DNA from: an uncultured Collinsella sp.
Lineage (GTDB): Bacteria > Actinomycetota > Coriobacteriia > Coriobacteriales > Coriobacteriaceae
NCBI GenBank assembly: GCA_900547655.1
Contig: URHQ01000007.1
Coordinates: 1-42,241, forward strand
Direction of reading: 5' to 3'
DNA: 42,241 bases
The notes beneath the pieces were generated by a model. It had not been told where the DNA came from, searched no databases, and saw only the letters and a program-made list of their open reading frames with translations. Made by a program: the position numbers and the translations under genes. Below, piece by piece: positions 23,291-30,776 of the stretch. Each line of letters opens with the position of its first letter. The first letter of the stretch is position 1.

Positions 23291-26200
23291 GCGCCTCACC
23301 GCACCCCTGCGCCTTGGCGTTCATGATGAGCATCTGAAGACGGTTCTCCACGTTGGCGAAGCTCACGTCGGGATCGTAGTCGAGCGGCAGGAACTGCGCC
23401 GTGGGATACTGCTCCTTGAGCGCATGGATGAGCCCGCGCCCCACGACATGGTTGGGCAGACACCCGAACGGCTGTAGGATCACGAAGTTGCGGCAGCCGC
23501 GCTTGGCGTGCTCGAGGATCTCCGCCGGAATCAGCACGCCCTCGCCCGCATCGAACGTATGGTGCAGGATCTTATCGCTCGCGCGCACGAGCTCGGGCAT
23601 GCGCGTCGGCGGCTCGTAGAGCGGGCTCGCCGCGCCCAGGCGGTCGCAACGGTCGTGCGCGAGCTCGAACAGGTTGTCCGCTGTGGCGTACCAGGCCTTT
23701 TCGGGCAGCGACAGGTCGACGTGGAACTCGCGCGACTGCGCATGCTTGTAGAAATAGGTCTTGCGGATCACGTCGGTCATGCGCGCCTCGATGACCTCGA
23801 GCCCGTTGTCCTCGAGGTAGCGCTCGATCTCGTGGTTGGCGCCGAGATGGAAATTGAGCAGGTACTCGCCCACGATGAGAACGGTCGGATGCGGGTTCGA
23901 GCGGTCGTACGGAACGGCGTCCATGATCGCAAGCGCGCGTTTGAAGCCCGTCGCCTGGCCTCTCAGCCCGGAGCGCTCCATGCCCTCGATAACCTCATCG
24001 AGCGCGCGGTCGAACGCAGCGTCCGCCGCGCCCTTCTCGAGCTCGTAGGGACGGATGCGCCTAAGCATGGCCTCGAGGGCATCGATCATGGGAAGACCGT
24101 AGGCGATCTGGATGCTCGGGCCAAGGCCGAGCTTGAAGCCCGGATGCGCATTGTGGGCATCGACGTCGTCGTTGGTGAGCACCGGGACATAGTCGTATCC
24201 CGCGTCGTCGAGCGCGCGGCGCAGCAGGGGCATGTAGTGCGTCAGGCGGCAGTCGCCGATATACTTGCCAGTCACCACGGCGACGTCGTGCGGGTCGTAC
24301 TTACCGCTCTCGAGTGCCGCGAGCGCCTCGCCGATCACGATTTGCGCGGGGAAGCAGATGTCGTTGTGCACATAGCGTTTGCCCAGGCGGATGGCATCCT
24401 CGCGCCCGATATCAAGGGCCTCGGCGCGCACGCCCTGATTGCGCATCGCCGCGGTCATGAGCCTGCAGAACGCATGGGAGGTGTTGGGGACCAGTGCGAT
24501 CTTGTCGTGCCGGTCGCGCTTGGTGTACTTGACCTTATACGGGTCGTCGAGCGGATGGACCGCGTGCACCCGGGCGCCCTCGGCACGCTCCTCCGCGCGA
24601 CGACGGTTGACCGACTCGATAAACGAACGCACGCGAATGCCCATGGGACCGGCGACGTCGCTCTCATCGAGCTTGATCATCATCGGAACCTTGGAGCCCA
24701 TCTCGCCCATCATGCGCGCGATCTCGTCGGTGAGATACGCATCGTGGCCGCAGCCGAAGCTGCCCATCTGCACGAGCTCGAGCTCGGGCGTCGATGCGAC
24801 GATGACCGCGCACGACAGCATGCGCGCATGGTAGTTGTTCACGATGTCGATGCGGCTGTTGGAAAGATCGACGTTGCAGACCCCCGGCACCGCATCGGGC
24901 GTCAGCACGGGGATGCCGCGCTCAGAGAAGAGCTTGGGCAGCCCGTGGTTGACCAGCGGGTCGTTGTGGTACGGGCGCGAAGCGATCACCACCGCGTAGC
25001 CGCCGTCCTCGCGCACGTTCTCGAGCACCTGCCTGCCGCGCAGCTGCAGCTGGCTCTCAAACGTCTGCTGCGCGCGGTCCGCCTGCTCGGTCGCCTTGGC
25101 AACCAGGTCGGCATCGATATCGAAGGTCTCCTTGCACCACGCCTTGAGCTGGCGGTTTCGGTCGCCCTCGTCGTACCAGTGGAACAGCGGCGTATCGAAC
25201 GGAACGCCGAAACGCCCCTCCGGGTTATCGGAATTGCGCATCACGTAGGGGTATCCCTTTACGACGGCGCACATCCACTCGCTGGTAGAGGCGGTGTTTT
25301 CGGTGGGCACCGTCGTGATGATGGGCATGAAGATGCGGTCGACGCCGGCGTCGACGAGATTGCGGATGTGCCCGTGGACGAGCTTGGCCGGGAAGCACAC
25401 GGTGTCGGATGTGACGTGCGCCAGACCGCGCTCGTACATCGCCTTGGTGCTGCGTCCCGAGACGCGCACCTTAAAGCCGAGCGTGCTGAAGAACGTCGAC
25501 CAGAACGGCATGGTGTCCCAGAACTCGAGCACACGGGGAATGCCGATCGTGACATCGCGCCCCCCGCAGACGGGAACCGTGGGGTACGACTCGAACAGCA
25601 GCTTCTCGCGGTCGACAAAGAGATTGGGGGCAGCCGCGGTCCGGTCGCGCCCCGTGCCGGGTGCCTGTGCCTCGCAAGCACCCTGCGGACGCAGCTCCTC
25701 CGCCGCGGGAACCTCGCGCACGAGCTCATCCCATGAGATGGCGCCGCCGCGCGGGCAGCGATTGCCCGTGACGTAAAGCGAGCCGTCGCCAAATGCCACG
25801 ACCGCGCGCTGGCAGCGGTTGTTGCACCGACGGCAGGTAACGCCGCCGAACTCGCGATGCTCGAAGCGCTCCACGGCATCGAGCCCGATAAACGACGTGC
25901 CGGCGTCGCCCTTGCGGCATTCCTCGCGCGCGAGCAGGGCGATACCGATAGCGCCCATCAGCCCCGGGTGGGGCGCACGCGTGACGGGTTTGCCCAGATA
26001 CTGCTCGAATGCGCGCAGCACCGCGTCGTTTCGGAACGTGCCGCCCTGGACGACGACTTTGTCGCCCAGACGGTTGAGATTTGAAACACGAATGACCTTG
26101 GTGAACACGTTCTCGATAATCGAACGGCAGAGACCGGCCATGATGTCGCCCGGACCCTTACCGCGCCGCTGCTCGGAAACGACGCTGCTGTTCATGAACA

Positions 26201-27713
26201 CCGTGCAGCGGCTGCCGAGAACGGCGGGGGCTTTGGACGAAAATGCCTCGGTCGCGATATCCTCAACGGCTATTCCGAGGTTTTTGGCAAAACCCTCGAG
26301 GAACGAGCCGCAGCCCGCAGAGCACGCCTCGTTGACGACGATATCGGTCAGCACGCCGTGGTTGAGCCAGATGGCCTTCATATCCTGTCCGCCGATGTCG
26401 AGCACGAAGGTCGCATCGGGAACGCATGCGCACGCGGCGTGGGCGTGCGCGACCGTCTCGACCGTATGGTAGTCGGCGTGGAACGCGCGCGCGAAAAGCT
26501 CCTCGCCGTATCCCGTGGTGCCCACGGCATCGATCGCAAGCGTGACTCCCGCTGTCTCCCAGCGGTTCTTCAAGCTGACAAGACCCTGTTGGGCGACGTC
26601 GAGCGGTCTGCCGTTATTAGACGCGTAGAACGAATCGACAAGCTCACCCGCCTCATCGACCAGGGCGAACTTGGTCGTCGTGCTCCCCGAATCGATACCG
26701 AGCGCCACACGCACCGTCTCTCCGGGCGCATACGCATCCGGACCCTTTGCCGGCGTCTCTTTGCCATGGCGTGCCGTAAAATCCTCCTGCTCGGCAGGTG
26801 TGGCAAAAAAGGGCTGGGCAAGACGTCCCTCCCCGCTTGCGGGCGCGACCGTCTCGAGCTTATCCAGCCGGACAAAAGCGTCGGGAAGGTCGATCGGTTG
26901 GGACGATGCGAACATGTCGGTCAGCGACAGGGCGGCACCGCGCGCGACCATGATCTGCGGATCGCGCGGGACGATAACCTGATCGTCCGATAGATTCAGT
27001 TGCTCCCGGAACACGCGGACCAGCGTGGGGTTGTAGGCGAGCGTACCGCCCTCGAAGATTACCGGCGGCTCGATGTCGATACCCTGGGCCAGACCGCCGA
27101 TCGTTTGGCGGGCGACCGCGTGAAGCGCCGAAAGCGCCAGGTCGGTGGTAGGAATGCCCTCGTTGAGCAGCGGCTGGATATCGGTCTTTGCGTACACGCC
27201 GCAGCGGCCCGAGACTTCGTGGACGGTCGTTCCCCGGCTTGCGAGCTGCTCGAACTCGCCCGATTCGGTGCCGACCCCCATGAGCTTTGCCATCTCGTCG
27301 ATAAATGCACCGGTACCGCCTGCGCACGAGCCGTTCATGCGCATGTCGGCAACCTCGATGTCTCCCTTATCGTTGGTGCGGAAGAAGATCATCTTGGCGT
27401 CTTGGCCGCCCAGCTCGATGGCGCAGCGCGTCTGCGGATAGAACCTGCTGATCGCGAGCGCGTTGGCGACCACCTCCTGAACGTACGAGGCGCCCAGCGC
27501 GGTCGCGATATCGCGCGCACCCGAGCCGGTCACCGCAACGCGCAGCGACTCATGGGGAAAGCGCTCGGCGAGCTCGCCGAGCATGGCGCGCACGCTCGCT
27601 GTCTGACACGCCCCGTGGCGGCGATATCCCCACCACGCCTCAGTCATATCCTCGTGCATCGCGTAAACTTTGGTCGTCGTCGACCCTACGTCCAGTCCTA
27701 CTAGCAACGCCAT
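23274..27713 (-). CDS. 2-Hydroxyacyl-CoA dehydratase activase-like giant protein
   Basis: The 1479-residue protein joins two ASKHA ATPase modules of the HgdC/BadF type (about 4-265 and 335-600), each with a GxDxGSTTTK phosphate loop and LGGQDAK or IGGQDMK. C130 and C171 correspond to the [4Fe-4S] cysteines of HgdC activase; the second module has equivalent cysteines. A Cys-rich segment (CRRCNNRC...NRCPRGG, about 635-665) and a long HgdB-like C-terminal part (GSFGCGHDAY) follow. Known activases drive electrons into radical acyl-CoA dehydratases with ATP. Similar fused proteins of about 1400-1500 residues occur in anaerobic Firmicutes and Coriobacteriia, role unclear. It starts at ATG 27713 after GGAG and is cotranscribed with tetR. 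Confidence 0.88.
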   Translation of the reverse strand: MALLVGLDVGSTTTKVYAMHEDMTEAWWGYRRHGACQTASVRAMLGELAERFPHESLRVAVTGSGARDIATALGASYVQEVVANALAISRFYPQTRCAIELGGQDAKMIFFRTNDKGDIEVADMRMNGSCAGGTGAFIDEMAKLMGVGTESGEFEQLASRGTTVHEVSGRCGVYAKTDIQPLLNEGIPTTDLALSALHAVARQTIGGLAQGIDIEPPVIFEGGTLAYNPTLVRVFREQLNLSDDQVIVPRDPQIMVARGAALSLTDMFASSQPIDLPDAFVRLDKLETVAPASGEGRLAQPFFATPAEQEDFTARHGKETPAKGPDAYAPGETVRVALGIDSGSTTTKFALVDEAGELVDSFYASNNGRPLDVAQQGLVSLKNRWETAGVTLAIDAVGTTGYGEELFARAFHADYHTVETVAHAHAACACVPDATFVLDIGGQDMKAIWLNHGVLTDIVVNEACSAGCGSFLEGFAKNLGIAVEDIATEAFSSKAPAVLGSRCTVFMNSSVVSEQRRGKGPGDIMAGLCRSIIENVFTKVIRVSNLNRLGDKVVVQGGTFRNDAVLRAFEQYLGKPVTRAPHPGLMGAIGIALLAREECRKGDAGTSFIGLDAVERFEHREFGGVTCRRCNNRCQRAVVAFGDGSLYVTGNRCPRGGAISWDELVREVPAAEELRPQGACEAQAPGTGRDRTAAAPNLFVDREKLLFESYPTVPVCGGRDVTIGIPRVLEFWDTMPFWSTFFSTLGFKVRVSGRSTKAMYERGLAHVTSDTVCFPAKLVHGHIRNLVDAGVDRIFMPIITTVPTENTASTSEWMCAVVKGYPYVMRNSDNPEGRFGVPFDTPLFHWYDEGDRNRQLKAWCKETFDIDADLVAKATEQADRAQQTFESQLQLRGRQVLENVREDGGYAVVIASRPYHNDPLVNHGLPKLFSERGIPVLTPDAVPGVCNVDLSNSRIDIVNNYHARMLSCAVIVASTPELELVQMGSFGCGHDAYLTDEIARMMGEMGSKVPMMIKLDESDVAGPMGIRVRSFIESVNRRRAEERAEGARVHAVHPLDDPYKVKYTKRDRHDKIALVPNTSHAFCRLMTAAMRNQGVRAEALDIGREDAIRLGKRYVHNDICFPAQIVIGEALAALESGKYDPHDVAVVTGKYIGDCRLTHYMPLLRRALDDAGYDYVPVLTNDDVDAHNAHPGFKLGLGPSIQIAYGLPMIDALEAMLRRIRPYELEKGAADAAFDRALDEVIEGMERSGLRGQATGFKRALAIMDAVPYDRSNPHPTVLIVGEYLLNFHLGANHEIERYLEDNGLEVIEARMTDVIRKTYFYKHAQSREFHVDLSLPEKAWYATADNLFELAHDRCDRLGAASPLYEPPTRMPELVRASDKILHHTFDAGEGVLIPAEILEHAKRGCRNFVILQPFGCLPNHVVGRGLIHALKEQYPTAQFLPLDYDPDVSFANVENRLQMLIMNAKAQGCGEAHGETA

Positions 27714-27762
27714 AATGCTCCGTCTCTCGCATTTTTCCTGCTAGAGATATACCACTCTACGT

Positions 27763-27783
27763 AATACAACAGACTGTTGTATT
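27763..27783. promoter_or_regulatory. Palindromic operator of the activase-tetR operon
   Basis: AATACAACAG-A-CTGTTGTATT is a perfect 21-bp palindrome, 50 nt upstream of the activase start. TetR-family dimers bind such sites, and the regulator gene is the second one in this operon. The binding match is inferred. Confidence 0.8.
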
Positions 27784-27795
27784 TAAACTCCGTAT

Positions 27796-27828
27796 AAAAA
27801 GCGGCTGCCGAAACGCTTCAACAGCCGC
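27796..27828 (-). terminator. Terminator of the small membrane-protein gene
   Basis: Stem GCGGCTG/CAGCCGC (27801-27807 with 27822-27828), followed by CTTTTTATAC on the minus strand. It ends transcription from the gene at 27995-28543. The 165 nt between them show no gene. Confidence 0.75.
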
Positions 27829-27994
27829 CGAATGCACCAACAGATTGTTCTGCGCGCTAGCACGTCGGGCAACGGAGCAGCACGGGCCCTCCGGTCATGC
27901 GCACCGCTCACGCCCGCGATGTCGCCGAGAGAGCTATCCACGCTTAGGGCTCCAACCAAGCAAGTCGCCCGCGCTCAGCAGATCCCTAAGCGAG

Positions 27995-28543
27995 CTACTC
28001 GCACTCAGGAGCCATAGCCTGCTCCAAGAGCTCGGCATGCTCCTCCTCGAAAACCGTCCCCACAGGGAAGGCGCGACGGAAGACGAAGCGGGAAATCGGA
28101 CCGGCTACCAAAAGGTTCCACGGCAGCGCCATCACAAAATTATGCGGGATGTTGATCATCCAGATCGCGGGCACGGAATACAGGTTCGCAAGGATGCCGC
28201 CGGGCATGTGCGTCAGACCCTCGCAGGCACCGTACAGCGACATGATGATGACCATGGGAACGACCATGCAGGAGCTAACGGCGAGCGTCATGGCGAGCGG
28301 CGAGCTCTTGCCCGGCGCGACCAAGTACTTAAAGGCGAAACCCTTGGCGAGCGGGCTGGCGACGAACCAGTCGCAGCACATGGCAAAAATGTAGGCAACG
28401 GGGAAGCCGAGCCACGCAGCGGCAACGACCTCGCCGTTGATGGCCCCGTGCTGCAGGGCAACGTTGTAGATGCTCATCCAGAGCACCATGCAAAAGCACA
28501 TGATAAAGGTGAACAGCAGGCTCTCTCGTTTGTTGATAGGCAT
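27995..28543 (-). CDS. DUF2798-like small membrane protein
   Basis: The 182-residue protein has about four to five predicted membrane helices: ESLLFTFIMCFCMVLWMSIYNV, AAWLGFPVAYIFAMCCDWFVA, LAMTLAVSSCMVVPMVIIMSL and a proline-rich last part (NIPHNFVMALPWNLLVAGPISRFVFR). This pattern recalls the DUF2798 family, of unknown function. The start MPINK at 28543 is preferred; an upstream frame start at 28588 would overlap a terminator-like stem. The leader holds a strong hairpin (28591-28637), so expression may be controlled by attenuation. I do not recognise a specific function. Confidence 0.75.
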   Translation of the reverse strand: MPINKRESLLFTFIMCFCMVLWMSIYNVALQHGAINGEVVAAAWLGFPVAYIFAMCCDWFVASPLAKGFAFKYLVAPGKSSPLAMTLAVSSCMVVPMVIIMSLYGACEGLTHMPGGILANLYSVPAIWMINIPHNFVMALPWNLLVAGPISRFVFRRAFPVGTVFEEEHAELLEQAMAPECE

Positions 28544-28590
28544 GAAGGGCAGATTCCTTTCTGTGTTGCGTCGCGGCACCGCCAACAAAA

Positions 28591-28637
28591 ACGGGCGGGC
28601 GAGATGGAGTTACTGGGACTTCATCTCGCCCGCCCGT
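28591..28637 (-). terminator. Strong terminator hairpin in the leader of the membrane-protein gene
   Basis: A perfect 16-bp stem (28591-28606, ACGGGCGGGCGAGATG, with 28622-28637) is followed on the minus strand by GTTTTTGTTGG, a typical intrinsic terminator. It lies 48 nt before the start at 28543 and downstream of a plausible promoter, so it either ends the ThrE transcript or acts as an attenuator. Confidence 0.85.
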
Positions 28638-28673
28638 GGTACGCGCGTCTGCGACTACTTATGTGGTGGAACC

Positions 28674-28703
28674 AGCCTAGCACGAAAACCCCGCGCTTTG
28701 TAA
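28674..28703 (-). promoter_or_regulatory. Candidate promoter with extended -10
   Basis: On the minus strand TTACAA (28698-28703), an 18-nt spacer and TG-C-TAGGCT (ending at 28674). A transcript from here would meet the terminator stem at 28637-28591 before the gene at 28543. Confidence 0.45.
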
Positions 28704-28752
28704 GCGTTGAGTTTATGAAGATGCAGGGCACCAATAATCCCCCGACCCCCTA

Positions 28753-28819
28753 AGTTGCGGTGGAATACGGACTGTTTTGACCCTTTAAGCAGCAATTCAG
28801 TCCCTATTTCACCGCAACT
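28753..28819. repeat. GGGAC-family palindrome, copy with long loop
   Basis: Imperfect inverted arms of 22 nt (28753-28774 and 28798-28819, AGTTGCGGTG... with ...CACCGCAACT) flank a 23-nt loop. The inner ends read GGACTG and CAGTCC. It lies directly beside the next palindrome. Confidence 0.75.
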
Positions 28820-28822
28820 CAT

Positions 28823-28855
28823 TTGGTGCAAAGTAACCTGTCCCCCTTGCACCAA
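28823..28855. repeat. GGGAC-family palindrome at the end of the exporter gene
   Basis: TTGGTGCAA (28823-28831) and TTGCACCAA (28847-28855) are perfect arms around AGTAACCTGTCCCCC. The right arm directly abuts the stop codon (28856-28858) of the minus-strand exporter gene. Confidence 0.8.
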
Positions 28856-30424
28856 TTAGCTGGTGTGGCGCCAGCGAGGGTCGGTGAGCGTACGCGCCAC
28901 ACCCAGCCCAACGGGCAGAAACGCTACGATGAGCACTGCGCGCACAAACCAGCCGAGCATATTGACTGTGTCGAAGGTGCACATGTAATACATAGAGCGA
29001 TAGAGATACAAGCCCGGCACCATAATGACAATCGAAGGCACCGTGAGGGCGATGCGCGGGTAGGTGAGCTTGACTTCAGCCAAGCTTGCCAGCAGACCCG
29101 ATACGAGCGCGCCGATAAACGCTGCTGCCTCGGGAGGCATTCCCGTGCTGAGGCCCAGGAAGGGAATCATCGTCGGCGCATCGACAAGGGTCAGACGCAG
29201 AGTATTGGACACGGCGCCGATCAACCCAGCTGCCGCGGCCATCTTTACCGGGCTGTTGAACATCACCGAGAAGCCGAATACGCCAACGAAGCTCATCACC
29301 ACGCGCAGGAGCGTAAGAGCAAGCGGCGAAAGGCCGAGCGGCGCAAAGTCGTCCGGCGCCAGGCCAACACACTCGGCAACCATCCAACCTACGAGCGTCG
29401 CCATCACAATAATCGATACGGCATATGACAGACGTTCGATACCGCTTCGCATGTCGAGCTTAGCGATGTCGAGGCCTGCCGTAATGAGCGGAAAGCCGGG
29501 AATCACAAAGAGCATGGCGCCGATATAGCCTTCTTGGTGCGACATTGCCCCCGGTATGACCTGGCCAAGGCCGAGCAATGCCAGCAGATACGAAACGCAA
29601 GCGAGCGCAACGCCGGTCGTCAGCGCGCTGAACTGACCAAGGCCTTGCTTGAGAATATGGGAGCGGGCAAAGTTGCCGACACCCGCGCCCACGAACGCGC
29701 ATGCCATCTCAATGGGACCGCCACCAAGTAAAAAGACAAAGGCGCCACAGGCGCAGGCCGCCGCAAGGCCCTGTTGCCAAGGCGCGTAATCAGGTTTTGA
29801 ACTCTCAACGGTCTTGAGCATCTCGTGATACTCGTGCACCGTGAAGCGACGACCATAGGTCTCGATTTCTTTGAGGAAACTCTCCATCATCCAAATGCGA
29901 TGGGTATTGACGCCCGTTGTGGGCAGGCTGACGACCTCGTTAAAGCAGTGGCCATCTTCGATGCAGGTACACTCAAACGATAGGAGACTCAAGTCGACGT
30001 GGATGGTGACACCGAGTACGGCGGCGACTCGATTCATGGTATCGCGTACACGCCAGGCACCCGTTCCGCTCGCGAGCATAAGCATACCGGTGCGGCAGAT
30101 GATGGATGATTTATCGGTGAGCGGCGCATCGACGGCAAGTTCATCGCCTGCCGTCACGATCTGGTGCCAGTCAGTTTTCATATGGAGCGCGCCGGCACGA
30201 ACGCCGTGGTGCATGGGGGCTCTCGAAAGCAGCGAGTTAAGGCGCGAAGACTGTGGGGGCTCCGTTGATTCGTCCTCAACCTCATCAGCCTCTTCATCGA
30301 CTAGATCAAAGGAATCAAGCGGCGCTGGCTCGCGACGGTCGATCAGCTCCTCGTCCTCATCATCAAAGTAATTGAACTGATCGAGCATGTCCTCTTCAAT
30401 CGCGCGCTCGCTCGCATCGTCCAT
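28856..30424 (-). CDS. ThrE-family threonine/serine exporter
   Basis: The 522-residue protein has a long acidic cytoplasmic N terminus (about 1-75), a soluble ThrE-type domain (about 85-215, including RVRDTMNRVAAVLGV and HEYHEMLKTVES) and about ten membrane helices. The PF06738-like half (to about 390, with GYIGAMLFVIPGFPLITAGLDI) and the PF12821-like half (PRIALTVPSIVIMVPGLYLYRSMYYMC near the end) are joined in one chain, as in Corynebacterium ThrE; E. coli has them split as YjjP/YjjB. It probably exports threonine or serine by proton antiport, but the substrate is inferred. It stands alone. The upstream gap 30425-30776 holds a palindrome and terminators only. Confidence 0.88.
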   Translation of the reverse strand: MDDASERAIEEDMLDQFNYFDDEDEELIDRREPAPLDSFDLVDEEADEVEDESTEPPQSSRLNSLLSRAPMHHGVRAGALHMKTDWHQIVTAGDELAVDAPLTDKSSIICRTGMLMLASGTGAWRVRDTMNRVAAVLGVTIHVDLSLLSFECTCIEDGHCFNEVVSLPTTGVNTHRIWMMESFLKEIETYGRRFTVHEYHEMLKTVESSKPDYAPWQQGLAAACACGAFVFLLGGGPIEMACAFVGAGVGNFARSHILKQGLGQFSALTTGVALACVSYLLALLGLGQVIPGAMSHQEGYIGAMLFVIPGFPLITAGLDIAKLDMRSGIERLSYAVSIIVMATLVGWMVAECVGLAPDDFAPLGLSPLALTLLRVVMSFVGVFGFSVMFNSPVKMAAAAGLIGAVSNTLRLTLVDAPTMIPFLGLSTGMPPEAAAFIGALVSGLLASLAEVKLTYPRIALTVPSIVIMVPGLYLYRSMYYMCTFDTVNMLGWFVRAVLIVAFLPVGLGVARTLTDPRWRHTS

Positions 30425-30526
30425 CCCGGTGCTCCCTTCCTATCGACTAACCCCCATCCTAGACAGCGACGGCTAAAGGAAACATAAAAGAGACAACTGT
30501 CATGCGAGCCATGCGCGCAATAGCCG

Positions 30527-30593
30527 TTGGATAGTCATTGGGGACGTTCTTGAATGACTAGTCGTTTAAGAACGTCCCCAACGACTAGTCCAA
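30527..30593. repeat. Large GGGAC-family palindrome
   Basis: Imperfect 25-nt arms (30527-30551 and 30568-30593) contain TTGGGGACGTTCTT and its inverse AAGAACGTCCCCAA exactly. The loop carries ACTAGT. It lies in the gap between lysS and the exporter gene and is the longest member of this family in the window. Confidence 0.85.
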
Positions 30594-30660
30594 TGACTAC
30601 TCCGACAACGTCGATGTATTGGCAACGCCAGCGAGCGGGTCGCATTTGTGACAAGGTGAC

Positions 30661-30698
30661 GTGAAACGAAAGGGCGCTGACCTTCTGGTCGCGCCCTT
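30661..30698 (-). terminator. Terminator-like hairpin of lysS
   Basis: AAGGGCGC-t-GACC pairs with GGTC-GCGCCCTT (30670-30682 with 30687-30698), followed by TCGTTTC on the minus strand. Two further stems lie between it and lysS: GGCCCG/CGGGCC (about 30727-30746) and GTTACGCGGTTC-gta-GAACCGCGTAAC (30747-30773), the latter 3 nt from the lysS stop. Confidence 0.65.
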
Positions 30699-30776
30699 GA
30701 AGTTGAACGTCAGATTGTCCAAATGCGGCCCGCGCAGCGTCGGGCCGTTACGCGGTTCGTAGAACCGCGTAACTAG

